Shown in pieces: positions 47,022 to 58,985 of a DNA stretch of 64,000 bases. The DNA comes from Nymphaea colorata (Eukaryota; Streptophyta; Magnoliopsida; Nymphaeales; Nymphaeaceae). The notes beneath the pieces were generated by a model, which worked only from the letters and a program-made list of their open reading frames with translations, did no database searches and was not told where the DNA came from. The stretch's first letter is position 1, and every line of letters starts with the position of its first letter. The DNA lies in contig NC_045146.1 in NCBI RefSeq assembly GCF_008831285.2, forward strand, positions 6,150,972-6,214,971. The letters are read 5' to 3'. The position numbers and the translations under genes were made by a program.

Positions 47022-47633
47022 CAGTGGCGGAGCCAGAAATTTTTGGCTATGGAGCACTAGTACATAGAATGTGAATTTTTTTTTTTTTGCTATAGGGCAC
47101 TAGTACATAGTAACATGAAGATGCAACAGGCAGAAGGGAACCTCGAAGCAAGAAAATAAACGAAGAAAAGAAGAAGGGGAGAAAAAGGAGAAAGAGGAGA
47201 AGGAAAGTGGTACGACGAAAGGGAGGAGCCTATGAAAGGTTGGTTTCTTCGACAGTCTGTGTGGTTCTCTTCCTCCTACCGAGGTCTAGTGAAAAAGCTA
47301 CACATCTGATTCCTTTTTCTTTTTTCCCCTTCTCCTCCTCTCTCTCTGTAAGGAAAATTCTAAGTCCTTTTCCCCTTTGTTGCAGCTTTTCACGCACATT
47401 TCGTTGGAAATTTGAGAGGGAAACAGAGGAATTCTCTTTCCCAGTTTCCTTTTGGAGGTAGTGGGAGTAAGGTGTTGGGAGGGGAACGATGGGCTGGTGT
47501 GGGCGCCTAGGGAAACAGAGGAATTAGCTTTCCCGGTTTGCTTTTGGAGGTAGTGGGAGTAAGGTGTTGGGAGGGGAACGATGGGCTGGCGTGGGCAGGC
47601 GCCCACGCCAGCCCCACGCTGGCTCCACCACTG
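47022..47633. mobile_element. Non-autonomous hAT transposon with perfect duplication
   Basis: The 612-bp element starts CAGTGGCGGAGCCAG and ends CTGGCTCCACCACTG, 15-bp terminal inverted repeats with one mismatch. It is flanked on both sides by the 8-bp direct repeat GTAATGAC (47014-47021 and 47634-47641). An 8-bp target duplication and CAGxGGCGGAGCCA termini are features of plant hAT elements. No transposase is encoded. Inside, a 92-bp unit (AAACAGAGGAATT to the next copy) is duplicated at about 47421 and 47513, and TAGGGCACTAGTACATAG-like sequence is repeated near the left end. Open frames on both strands within it are not supported. Confidence 0.9.
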
Positions 47634-47641
47634 GTAATGAC

Positions 47642-48180
47642 AATGATTATCCAATGCAAGTCTGCTGGGAGTTGGGTAATAATGTCATATCAATGATTAT
47701 GCTTACCTATAAGTGGTAATGGACACCATATATATGGCAGTTACTTAATTAACTGCATAAAAACAAATTGATGAGTCAATTTGTTGACAAATTTTCAATT
47801 GATGGTGGTGTGATGCAGAGCATTGGCACTGATGGGCACCATCATATGATGATGCCCCCAAATTGCATAGCAAGTAAGGCACCAATGCTGATAAATTCTG
47901 TCACCTTCTCACTTTAGGTGATGAAACAATGTCGACCACCATCAGAGTATCAAACTGCACCGCTGACAACATTGCTGACCATCAGAGATCACCTATGGCA
48001 CTCATGTGGTCCGATATTAGCCATCGGTGGGGTTCAACAATCACTGACACTACAATCACGTTGCATTTAATTGAGGGATTTTGGTGTGTGTGTGTGTGTG
48101 TGTGTCTATATATATATATATATGTTGGGGTGCTTTATTGATAACAAAAGAATAATGCAAATATATATTAAAGAAACTAA
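47642..48180. other. No gene; TG/TA microsatellite at the right
   Basis: Ordinary AT-rich DNA with a (TG)n(TA)n run at 48084-48123. The open frame 47929-48141 ends in the microsatellite and shows no domain. Confidence 0.5.
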
Positions 48181-48800
48181 AAACATATAATTATATGAAA
48201 TTACAGATGAAGAGGATAAACAAATGAACAAGATACAAACAAATACTTTTTCTCATCATTATCATGGATTTCTTTCGTAACTTCTTTAGCTCTATCTATA
48301 GCTTCATAAATAAACCCCATTTTTGGACCTTCTTCTCCATCTACCGTTCTTAAAACTTTGATTTGAAGCTCTATTGTTTTAACAGTTGATTCTACAACCC
48401 TCAAAAAAGTACTCTTCTATATAACACCTTCCATCTATTTTCCTTCAGCAGATCTTGAACTCCACCCATATAATGAAACCATAACTTTTAGACCAGCATG
48501 ATGTTCTGAGAAAAGATTAAAACAATATAAAATTAGTAGCAAATCTTATAGTAACTGGTCATAGGATCTCCTTATTGTTGGTGAACCAAGTCCTCATCAA
48601 ATTCAAAACAAACATATGACTGTTGATGAACTTTGTGATCTTCTTTTCTTTTCCATATGTGCAGCTATGCTTTTCATTTATTTATATCTTCAAGTATCAC
48701 ATCTATGCAATGAGCTACGAGAGGAGTACAAAATATATTTTCTTGTCTTTCTTAACATCTTTCCAGTTGGTTGAAGATTGTCTGTAATTATTGACATCAT
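48181..48800 (-). pseudogene. hAT transposase remnant (DUF659-type)
   Basis: The minus-strand frame 48201-48404 reads VVESTVKTIELQIKVLRTVD, then GEEGPKMGFIYEAIDRAKEV. This matches the conserved VLRxVDGDxxPxMGxIYEAxDRAKE block between the DUF659 domain and the C-terminal dimerisation region of plant hAT transposases. Farther upstream on the same strand (48404-48800) are broken traces with many stops. Neither the BED zinc finger nor the C-terminal hATC region was recognised. It lies 550 bp from the short hAT element, but nothing shows that the two belong together. Confidence 0.55.
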
Positions 48801-50599
48801 GCAAGTTTATAATGTGATGATGCCATAATTACTAAGTTCAATGTAAACATAACATGATAGTAGAAGTTTCTGCCTATGTAGTTAGCACATAGCTCAACCT
48901 ATAGCATATATTAGGAAATTGAAGTGATCGTCTACATACTTGAAGCTTGATAGAATCTTCCCTATTTGTTAAAAAAACATAATGTGTTTTTTTGTTCCAC
49001 TTAAGGTGACATATTTTCATGAAATTATTTCAAAAAAATTTATATCAATTTATCATAAATAAAATGACATATTATGATTCATAAATGTGAGGCCTAGAAG
49101 ATGGTGTTAGAATCAGCCATGCTCAAGGAACAGCTCCATTGTTAATGTGAACCTGCCTGGTAGGTAATTTAAATGAAGCATTAGATTGCTCTATGAATGG
49201 CCAAATTCCAGGTTCATTATGAGGGAAACACTTCTAATGTGCAAGGAGTTTAAGTATCACGTCATCATAATATCACCTCATAAAAAATGGAAATAATACG
49301 ATTTGTAGATAGATGTGCAGTACCGTTTACTAACATTTAACAATCTATATGCGGACATTTCAATAACAGTCACATTCACATTATCCATTTAGATAATCAA
49401 TAAGACAACAAACAATCATTCACCAAGTAATGAGCAATAGCGCACCCTAGATCAAGAGCATTATGATCCAACAAAATTTTTTGTAGCTTACGGTAAACAA
49501 AACAAGTTATCATGCATACTTTACAAGGTGTGGGGTAATTCTTCCATGACTCCATATGAAGTTTCTGGGAGCTCAACATTGCATTTGGGTTACGCTCACC
49601 AGCACACCCAAGAGGGACCGGCCCCTTTGTAGCCGAGGGGGACCCTAAACAGATTATTAGAACAAAACCATCATACTGGGCCCTTGGCACTCCTCACTCA
49701 ACCCTTTTATGGTAGTTTTGACCAGTGTCGATTCATTAGAACCTATCGATCTTCCTCAGAACCTGCAATTTCCAGCCATAGGCCATTAACAAACACTATC
49801 ATCATACTTAGCATCACACATGAAGCACTCGCAAAATCAAAGAACAAGCATAATATAGTCAAACATGCACATCAGTCAATCACAAATAATCAATTAGTCA
49901 TCCACTCATATATTCACTTAAAGTAAAAAACTTCAATCATAATACACACACAAAATCATAGAATAGGCATATATAGTCAAACATGCAGTCAGTCAATCAT
50001 AAATAGTCAATCAGTTATCGCACTCATAGAATCAACTATTCACTCATATCAATAAACTTCATTTATAGTGCCATGAGTAGATTCATTAGCTTAGTAAATC
50101 ATTCATTTGGGTGTAGATGCCTTCATGTGATTCACCCGTGCCGGCCCAATGCTAGAGTACGTCAACAACTAATACTATTTTCCAGACATAGTCATATCAA
50201 CTATGGGTCCAACAATCCCAACAACATACTTATTAGGTGCTTACATTATGACCAATCCTTCATGGATTCTACAACCCCAACAACGTGCTTGTTAGGCACC
50301 TATATTATTATCAATCCCTCATGGATCCAACAACCCGTAGTCACTTCTCATCATTTCAAATACTTATTCTATTTTGATTATAGAATATCAAATATAAGAA
50401 ATGAAAACATGCAACAATTGTATAGCACTCAGTAAATAAGAATCAAGTATAAGGTACAAAATTTATCGAACTAAAGATGATTGCATTCAATAAGAAATAT
50501 CACATCCAAGGAAGCATTTCAATCCTAGGGCTCATCCACAATTCAAATACACGATGAGGACGTCATTTAGAATGCAATACATTCGATCATATGTATGAT
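48801..50599. other. No gene; short tandem duplications
   Basis: A degenerate unit of about 120 bp containing ATAGTCAAACATGCA and AGTCAATCA(C/T)AAATA occurs twice (about 49840-49965 and 49966-50060). A unit of about 60 bp with TTAGGCACCTA/TTAGGTGCTTA and CATGGAT is duplicated at about 50222-50335. The minus frame 49397-49690 contains GCAGERNPN-like sequence without a domain. Confidence 0.4.
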
Positions 50600-51130
50600 A
50601 ACCCCACACAATAAGAGCATTTTCACACTAAGAGAGAGAAAGAACATAACATTTTTATGTTGTTTGGCTGTTAAGCCTACATCCATGATAGGAGAACTTC
50701 GCGTTTCACCAGTTTTGGCTATGGTTCTCTCCCACCGTGCTAAATAGAGAGTACCAAGTTAAAGGAGGAACTTTGCTTCTTTTGTACAATATTTTTTTTC
50801 TTTATTGGTGAGAGTATCTCTCTTCCAATTGACCTGAGAAAGCTCGGCAGTCTATTCCATTGAGGCTTTCTTTTTTCATAGTTTATCTCTTCCTTCTTTT
50901 TAGCACATGATCTGTTTCCACTTTTATCATCGCCTTCCCTTTGTGTCTGATCATGATCACACATCTCCACACCCGCCCTCCCACCCTCAATCTGAGAAGT
51001 AGCAGCCAAACGTGCAGCTCAACTCTGAACCTACTGAATAAGTCTGTATTTAATGGCTTTGTGAGAATATTAGCATTTGCTCCTTTGAGCTGTGATGACG
51101 AACTTGAGCAACAATTTTCTCGTGCAAAAA
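50600..51130 (-). pseudogene. Copia 3' end: RNase H tail and LTR
   Basis: At about 50985-51130 the minus strand encodes KGANANILTKPLNTDLFSRF and RVELHV, the C-terminal RNase H tail of copia (family pattern ADxLTKxL). A G-rich purine tract (GAGGGTGGGAGGGCGGG) follows near 50975. The LTR would begin TGTGGAGATG at about 50973 and run left. It contains CATGGATGTAGGCTTAACAGCC, a plant copia LTR hallmark seen as GGATGTAGGC in the LTR at 22.3 kb too. The left LTR end and the rest of pol are not recognisable. Confidence 0.55.
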
Positions 51131-54100
51131 TGAGCAACAATTTTTAACTTTTGCTGCAATTATGCAAGGTTGGATGATCTACCAAGCCATTAGTAAACAC
51201 CAAATATTGCTTTTGTGAACACCTTGTTCCCAACACATGGAACATCATGTGTCAATAATGGCCCCTTTTTTTAGAGTGCTTAGTATTGATTCAAGATATC
51301 AAAGGGTGCATTTGTGTGTACCACATCCGACCAGTCAGCTTTTATAAGTACTCGCACTAACTATGTATTTTCCTTTCCTCACTTCCCTCTCTCTTCTTTC
51401 ACTAAGTTGAGCCCTGCATTATGAAAAATTCCCTATAGGAGCCATCCTTTCACCTTCTTCACTATCAGCCCACCTCAATCGATCTCAGTCAATCAACCCT
51501 AGCCCTCTCCAAAAGACTCTCTCTCTCTCTCGATCTTCTACCATTGCATCAGCTATTGTGCCATTGTTCTCAAAGAAATACCAAAGGAGTAGGTCAGGAC
51601 CTTTGTTTCTGTTTTCATTTTATTTTGCCGTATTCAGTTGGATTTTAAGGCAACTTTAGTATTTGTTTGGTGCCTCCGATGGTTCTGTTTTTTCATCATT
51701 CTCCATGATTTTGTATCTTTTGCTCCTATTATCTCTTCTCCATTCACAAATTCTCACTAAAGGTCAAAGAAAAATTTCTTTTACCAAATTTGTTTTTGTC
51801 TTTGTTGCTTTCCTTTGATTTTTCTTCAATCACTTGGATCTCTTCTCTATAACTTTGATTGATGTTCTTTGCATTTTGTTTTATGTTAAGACCTCGTTTT
51901 ATTGCTCTATTCTCCTTTGATGTTGCTCTTGGGTCTTGGGGAACCATGCCTACAGACACATTAACATTCAATAAAATTGAATATCTTAGTCTTCTATCTT
52001 TTTTTATGGACCTTGTAATAATTAATCTCTGGTTTTCAGAACACATTATCTTCTACCCCTCTTTTTGGCCCATTCTGCATTCCATTGCTTCTGGAGAATC
52101 TTACTTCATCATTGCAGATAGCTATGGTTATTTTAAAATATGTTTCATCATTCTGAGGATTGACATTATTTTATATTCATTGTGTTTGGAAGTTTCAATA
52201 GTGGCTATAGTGTTAGTGATTTTTTAAATGTTTGCAGATTGGCACTTTGTAGTATCTTAGCCACTGTGTGATACAATATGGGTCGGATAGGATTTTTTAA
52301 ATGTTTGCAGATTGGCACAACTATTCGATCCAAAATGAATCTCTAAACCCTTGTCCAAGTCCAAACACAAGATTCAAACATGAGATTCAAATATGAAATC
52401 CAATTCTCAGATCCAAATCAAGAATTTCAAACTTAAAATCCAAAACTGAGAGATCAAAACAACAAAATTTGATGTTATGAGTTCCATGCACGCATACGCA
52501 GACCTTTCTTTTCTTATATGTCTCGTTCTCGCTCCAGAAATGTGTTTTTGAACTTAAATCACTCATTAAAACGCATCGGTGACTAATTGAACCCAATCTG
52601 GATTTAAAACGACCCCATAATCACTCAAAACGGAGTCGACTATGTTTGTAACAAAGACCATTTTTATCCTTTTTAATACACATTTAAGAACATGATTTTT
52701 CTGTTTTTTATTATAAATGGACTCCTTGGAGGCCAAGGAGGTGAAATCCACCCCCTTATTGATCTAATCGAGGCAATAAGGAGGGGGCATTTCTTTCTCC
52801 TCTGTTTATTTTATTATTTATTGATTATTATTATTTAAAAAAAATTGGCTCAACGCCGTGCGCTTGCGCTACATCACGCATTGTTGGGTGTTGTCGCGCA
52901 CTCGTGTGTCATCGCACAATGCCGCGCGACGCACTGTACAACGTGCACAGTGCGCGACAGAGATGCGCCTAGCGCAAGTACGTGCCTACGTCAATAGGCA
53001 TGTAGTTGCACCGAGCTAGGGCCTGTGCAGGCCCTCTTTCTTGCTAAATCCGCCCATTGGGAGGTGGTTTTGGTCTTGTTAGGTGGGCATTAACGCTGCC
53101 CACACTCTAAAGGGGTATGTGCAGGGCTAAAAGCCAATCCCACTTGGTCAAAGACTATTTAGAAAAGTTAAAATTTATTCAAAAATATTGAAAATTCACA
53201 TGAAAATGTTGTTAAATTCAAATTTTGAGTTTTGACTCCAAAACTCCTTATAAATACCCCTACAATCTTTATTCTTGGGCGAGAGCTAACCTTTGGGGAA
53301 CCTTTAGTACTTTCTCACTTGAAGATTTAGAGTTTTCTTTTAGTCTTTCCATTTCCCTCTTCTTATCTTTTTCTTCTTCTCCAACCTTAGAAGCAAGCTT
53401 CTCCAAGTTCAAACTCTTCAAGCGAACATAAAAAGATCTCTTGAAGAAGCACCTTCATCATGTTGGAGCTTCACCCAAGGTGACCTTAGGATCATCATTT
53501 TGGAGTTTCATTCCTAATATCATCTATATTAGAGGTATGTCGTCCTCCTCTTGTTTTCATTTTTTTTTTCCATTTTTTCTTGCCACCTTCTCATGGCCGT
53601 GCAAGAAGGCTCTAAAGATTTTCTATCTGAAATCGAGAGCTAATCTTGAGTGCACCAGAAAGTATGAATCAGGCGAAATAAATTTCATTCCTTCATTTAT
53701 TTGTAAAAAATGTCTGCTATATTTCTTTACTCATTGTTTATGTTTGAGATGATGCTCATGTATGATGTGTTATTTTTTCTTAATTAATGAGCAAATGCAC
53801 AGTGAAAATGAGTGTTTGGGCTGAGATTTTTCTTCATTATTATGTTGATTTTGAGATTGAGATTTGTGTAATCCGGAAAAGTTATTCACGAATGTGTAGA
53901 TGTTAAAATGCATTTTCATGTCATTTTCATGTTTAGTTTCTCTCTTAATCACTCGATTAAGAACCTCAATAAGTGCTTTGTTGCATTGCTCCCTATTTCA
54001 AGTGTATTTGATTTTCTTCCATACCCAATGGTGGAAGAAATAAACTTTTTTGTAAGAAATGAAATAATTATGATTTTATATTCACATATAAAAATATTTG

Positions 54101-54450
54101 GAATTATGTTTTTTCAAAAGATTTTCAAAAGCAAGAACCCTTTCTAATGAGGCCGGGAACTTAGCCTAAGCTCTTGCATGAGCCCAAGTTCCTCTCCAGC
54201 TTACATAAAAATCGAAGTCAGATATTTTTAAGTTATGTCTTGATTTCAACTCTCATGAAGACATATACGTATATATATACTATTTACGTATACGTGCACA
54301 TGATTATCTCTATTTGTCTTTCTCCCTTTATCATTAAACATATTCATTTACAAATTTTCATATACACACAAATGAATATATACGTGTGTTCCATCTTCCC
54401 TCTCTAGAATCTTTTGTTTCTCTCTTCAAATTAAATGTCTTCTTTTACAA

Positions 54451-54500
<50 letters not shown>

Positions 54501-55346
54501 TTTCCTCTAAAATCTCTCTCTCTCTTTTTCCAAGATCTTCTCCTCCCTCTCCATTTGAGTTAATACTTTCTTTTCACAAGTTTTCATATACATACATGTA
54601 CATATATGTATATATACAAACATATATACATGTATGTATATATATATATATGATACATATAAAGACATGTATCTCCCTCTCTTTTAAATCTTTTATTTGG
54701 TACTCTTTAAAATATCCTTTTCTCTCTCTTTTTCCCTATTCCTCTTGGATTAAAGTATTTTCTCTTTTCCATTTTTTTGAATGTTTTTCTTCGTAAGTCT
54801 TTTCATTTGCCGACTTTACGAAGACCATAACTCAAGTGATGACCTAATATTGGATTCATGCTTGATGGTCTACAACCTCATTCCACTTTCAAAAACTTTT
54901 CTCTTTTCATAAAAATACGTATGACAATTTTATATATAAAAATAAGAAACACAGATGTATGTGATCAGGAATGCTTGTAGATGAATGTTATGGTAGAAAT
55001 GAATGATTTATTTTTAATCATATAGGATCAATGCATTCATACATCCACATTCACTTAACATCACAAATGATTACAAGCACATCTCTAAAAGAACCTAAGC
55101 AAGATAAGATGGAGCTTTAGCTAAAGAGCAACTGAATAGAGCAAAGTATCAAACCTACTTAATTTCTTAAGAGAACACTAAATCAACTTCAAAAACAATT
55201 TTCAACAGTTTCCAAATGGTATTTGTAAAGGTTTCCCAAATCAAAATATTTTACACTCTAATGATTCTACGAAACTTTCTCAAAAATTTAAAACATCAAA
55301 TCTTTAATATTTTCTCAAACAACACAACACATTTAGAACGAAAAAG
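51131..55346. other. Long stretch without a supported gene
   Basis: The open frame 51859-52227 (plus) and its opposite 51744-52046 have no domain. A GC-rich patch at 52850-53060 is unusually rich in CGCGC and GTGCGCGAC and stands out from its AT-rich surroundings. TATAAATACCCC near 53250 followed by CT-rich sequence resembles an LTR promoter, but no LTR pair was found. Dinucleotide repeats are listed separately. Confidence 0.4.
54453..54498. repeat. (TA)n microsatellite
   Basis: About 22 uninterrupted TA units; another short TA/CA cluster lies at about 54590-54655. Confidence 0.95.
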
Positions 55347-56091
55347 ATGTTTAAGCCAATACTAAATGCTTCAGGAATAAATATAGACCTTGGATTGGTT
55401 ACTCATGGTAAAGGCATTGAGAATGGTCAATCCTCGTACCGACAGACGAGTTCCTTTCTTTCTCATTTTAAAATAAAATCTCATTTTTCTAGAGCAGTTC
55501 AAAAACTAAAAGATTTTCAGGGATGCAAACAAATGTCAAACCATGCCAATGCTATTCTCTTATCCTTAAAAGATATAATCTTTACATTTTCATCATCACA
55601 AGAACCAATAACATCATTTACTTTGGAGCTGCTGGAGAAGCCATCCAAAGAGAATGAAGTCATGATGGAGGCCCTTTTGTGCTGGACAAACTATGTCGTG
55701 GTATGTGATGTGTCAAATGAAGACTTCCTTCCTCTAATAATGCAAGATAGTGACCTAGTGATGATATTCAGTTCACATATGGATTATTGCTGTGGATGCA
55801 TATCAATAAAATGCAAAAAGAAGTTAAATGCACTTGGTAGTTATAGGAAGTTTTTTTCCATGCCTAATGGGTTTATGGGTATTTCTTCAAGAGATGTTTC
55901 ATTAGATTCAGTTCCAGATGAGAATAACTCACTTTCTATTAAGGTGAACTCTAGGGCTGTTTTCCTATGCATTGAACTTCTTACTGCATGTAGGAATTTG
56001 GCTGTATATTTGCTTTCTGGAGATGTTTCTTCCCAATATGTTCCTTCTTGACATGGTTGGTTCCATTTGCTTCAAAATTTTGCTGAACCTT
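55347..56091 (+). pseudogene. MMS19: MMS19-like gene fragment, first segment
   Basis: A 234-codon frame (55347-56051) is followed by a continuation in another frame to about 56091. From about 55535 the translation matches the middle of plant MMS19: NHANAILLSLKDIIFTFSSS, EVMMEALLCWTNYV, and VFLCIELLTACRNLAV. Beyond the TGA at 56049 the next frame gives WFHLLQNFAEPLVLGLRFAL, again MMS19-like. MMS19 is the HEAT-repeat targeting factor of the cytosolic iron-sulfur assembly system, delivering clusters to DNA repair and replication enzymes. The full protein is over 1000 residues. Here only about 180 residues of the middle are visible, with a frameshift. The first 60 codons of the frame are unlike MMS19 and may be intron. 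The identification comes from remembered family pattern and needs a database check. Confidence 0.6.
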
Positions 56092-57639
56092 TGGTACTTG
56101 GTCTTAGATTTGCTTTATCATCAGCTGAAGGCTCTACTATTAAGAATCAGGCCATTGATCTGATAACCTTTGATGCTCCATTATGTTCTCTCTTCACAAT
56201 TTACATATATCTATTTGTGGTAGTGTCAACATTAAGTGCAAAAAGGAAAAACATTTAGTTTACTGGGAATGAGTATAGAAGTATGCCATCTTGGATACAT
56301 TATCTTCTATCTGTTGATCTGTTGCTCATAAATGGAATAAAGAGTACTGCAGAGGGGTTGGTTATACACATAAATGTTCCCATGTTCAGTTTACGCATTT
56401 CAATGGTGCTACTTCTTAGATCATCTCTCTTGTGAAAAATAGTGTGTTTCTGGTACCTTTTTTTTCAGAAGCACTAAGGCAGTGTTTAGAATCAGGGCAT
56501 TAGGGAATGAGCAGTGCAGCAGTTTCTCAAAGACTTTTTTAATCTTTGGTGCACCAAAATTTCTGAATATATTGTAACTCCATTCTCAAAACCATATTTT
56601 AGGACCATTTTGATGCACTGGCAAGACCTATTCTTTGATTTGGCACCACTCTTCTCTGTCAAGAGGAAAACAATTATCATCAACTATGTTACTCCATGTG
56701 TGTGTGTGTGAGAGAGAGAGGAAACTTGTGTTGTATTTGTACACCAGATTTGGAGAACCAAAATCTGAGTGCATGTGACATGGGTCATGGAGCTTCATTT
56801 TTTTACATGGCTTTCGTACCTGAAAGCGAGAAGAAGCTTTCAAACAAGTTTGGGTTTGCAACTCCATGCATTTGGAAATCATGTTTTGCAATATATAGGA
56901 ACTAAATTTGCATCTCAATACTAGCCTTGCAAACAGAGCCTGAGTTTTAAATTTAGAATTAGATATATGATTCACTTGTTGATGCACCATTATCTGCTGT
57001 CCATTTTCTAGCTTTTTTTTCCTCTAGAAAATTGATTAGTTTCAGATTTTGGTGGCTTGCGCTGCACATGGTAGGCACAAGTCTTTGCTGATATATGCAC
57101 ACACAGAGAACTTTTTCCCTCATTTCACTGGATATATACATGTGTGTGTTATTGTGGAGGGACATGCATGCCCCTGTATTTTATGGTTTATCCTTACTTT
57201 TTTCTTTTTGTCCCTTGTAGATGTTGTTTATGGTAATGTTTCTTAGTATTTCTTTTCACAATTTATTAAATTTTATTGAAAGGTTTACCTAGATGAAAAA
57301 ATTCTGAGAGATTTTGGATGGATAAGTAAGCCTAATCTCTCATGTTTTCTAGGCAAACTTTGGACATGGGTTGATTTTCAACGATGACTGTATCAATGGG
57401 TCATGTCTTTGGTGAAAGGTAATGGTAAACAATTTTGCTATAAGCTTTTAACTACCATGTGAGGTGTTGAAATTTCTTCTATCTAGTTACAATCTTGTGT
57501 CTGATATTTGTTATTTGCTTCGGATTCTTATTGCAGCTAGTTCAGCTTCTGCAGATTTAAAGCGTTTAAACTTTAATTTCTTAATTACTTTGTACTTGTG
57601 GTACTGGCCACTGTAATATGTCACTGTTGGTGCATGAGT
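56092..57639. other. Presumed intron between the MMS19 segments
   Basis: AT-rich, no coding signal. Short open frames on both strands are not supported. A (GT)n/(GA)n run lies at about 56696-56720. Confidence 0.4.
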
Positions 57640-58085
57640 TTTTGCAGTTTTTCTTTAAATTGTACTTTATCCTAGATGTTGATTTCAACTTAGCTAATGA
57701 TATTATTAATATGTCCAAATTCAACTTTTCATTTCCTTTTTGTCACAATGAGATGTTTGTAGATATTGCAATGTTTTTAGGATGTTTTTCACCACTCCCT
57801 GAAGCTGTGTTTGAGGACATTCTGAGAAGCTTTATTTTGATCATATCTGATAGCTGCATAGAGAAAAGCTTATGGAAACATTCTTTGAAAAATCTGGTGC
57901 AAATTGGTTCATCCATTGAGAAATTTGGTGACCCCAAAAGATGCATAAAGTACACAAATATTATTGTCGAGAGCTCTCTATTATGGACCATGCATAATGT
58001 TTCAGTACCTCTGTCAGTGAAGCTGGAGGTTCTATGTGATGTTGGCATCACGAGGGTTGATTTTGTCATGAGAATAGTTGAATGA
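57640..58085 (+). pseudogene. MMS19: MMS19-like gene fragment, second segment
   Basis: The frame from about 57640 to the TGA at 58083 encodes FSPLPEAVFEDILRSFILII, WKHSLKNLVQIGSSIEKFGD and PLSVKLEVLCDVGITRVDFV, followed by MRIVE-stop. These align in order with plant MMS19 after the region found in the first segment (family pattern: FSPxxxSVFExIL, LWKxALKALVxIGSFIE, LEAISDIGxTG). The order and spacing relative to the first segment are as expected for consecutive exons. Sequence before codon 20 of the frame is probably intron. The gene stops here: GAA-rich repeats and a copia LTR follow, and no further MMS19 exon is seen. The fragment therefore lacks both ends. Confidence 0.65.
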
Positions 58086-58480
58086 CTGAAGGAGATAACA
58101 CTAGACCGAAGAAGGTAGAAGAAGATGATGATGATGATGACGACGACACAAATCAAAGAGGAAGAAGATGAAGCTGTGAGAACAGATCGATGCAAAGATC
58201 ATACAAATAGGAAAAGATGACGGATTAGGGAAGAAGAAATATAACAAGAAGAAGAAGAATAATAAAATGTGATAAAGTGCAATGTGAAGCAGAAAAAGCA
58301 AAAAAAATGATGCAGAGGACAAAAAAAGATGTGTTGGACCAGAGAAATAATAAACAAGAAGAAAAAATAGTTGAAGAAGAAGATGCATAGACAGGAGCAA
58401 GAAGAAGCAGAGAGAGGAAGGAACAACTCTTCGATCGGGCGAATAAAGGGAAGAAGAGGAAGAAGAAGAAGAAAAACGAA

Positions 58481-58483
<3 letters not shown>
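58086..58483. other. Purine-rich DNA
   Basis: GAAGAAG- and GATGATG-type low-complexity sequence, producing hydrophobic Phe/Ser/Leu-rich frames on the minus strand that are not genes. It may include the far part of the copia LTR that ends at 58592. Confidence 0.5.

Positions 58484-58533
<50 letters not shown>
58484..58533. repeat. (GA)n microsatellite
   Basis: About 24 GA units without interruption, within or next to the copia 3' LTR. Confidence 0.95.
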
Positions 58534-58535
<2 letters not shown>

Positions 58536-58599
58536 CCTTATCGATCTCTGCCACCATCACTCTTGGCACTATCTTTCTTAACTGCCTTAACATGCTCCC

Positions 58600-58985
58600 T
58601 CAAGCTCAACGTGGGATCCATCACATTGGGCTTGCTTCTAAACTCGTTGAACTCAGAGCTTCCAAGTGATTTGGTTAAACCACCTGCCAATTGCACTGCA
58701 GATCTAATGAATTGAATTTGTATATTTCCACAATTCACATGGTTTCTCACAAGGAAAATCCACTTCCACATGCTTAGTGCAAGCATGTTATACTGGATTT
58801 GATGCTAAGTACAACACTCCTATGTTGTCGCACCACAAAATAGGAGGATAAAAAATGGGTATGTCCAATTTCTTCATCAGAGATTTCAACCATAATAATT
58901 CAGCAGCAACATTAGCAACTGATTTATACTCTGCTGCGGTACTAGAGCGAGCAACCGTGCATTGTTTCTTGGACATCCAGGACAC
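58600..58985 (-). pseudogene. Copia A RNase H
   Basis: Frames 58788-58985 and 58538-58786 give MSWMSKKQCTVARSSTAAEY, LWLKSLMKKLDIPI and LWCDNIGVLYLASNPV, then NCGNIQIQFIRSAVQLAGGL and TKSLGSSEFNEF, the RNase H C-terminus. In the second acidic motif the usual AEAEY reads TAAEY, so one Glu is lost. The first acidic site (SDADWAG) lies beyond a break, near 59030, as LTGLETQS-like sequence on the neighbouring frame. Confidence 0.75.

Noticed and set aside
47207-47654. Frames of 84 and 118 codons on opposite strands
   Set aside because: They sit inside the short hAT element, cross its terminal repeat and include its 92-bp duplication.
51744-52227. 122-codon plus frame and 100-codon minus frame
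   Set aside because: They overlap on opposite strands; neither has a domain, homologous motif or plausible start context that I can recognise.
58101-58593. Long hydrophobic minus-strand frames suggesting membrane proteins
   Set aside because: They are the complement of GAAGAAG and GA repeats; the Phe/Ser/Leu content is dictated by the repeat.
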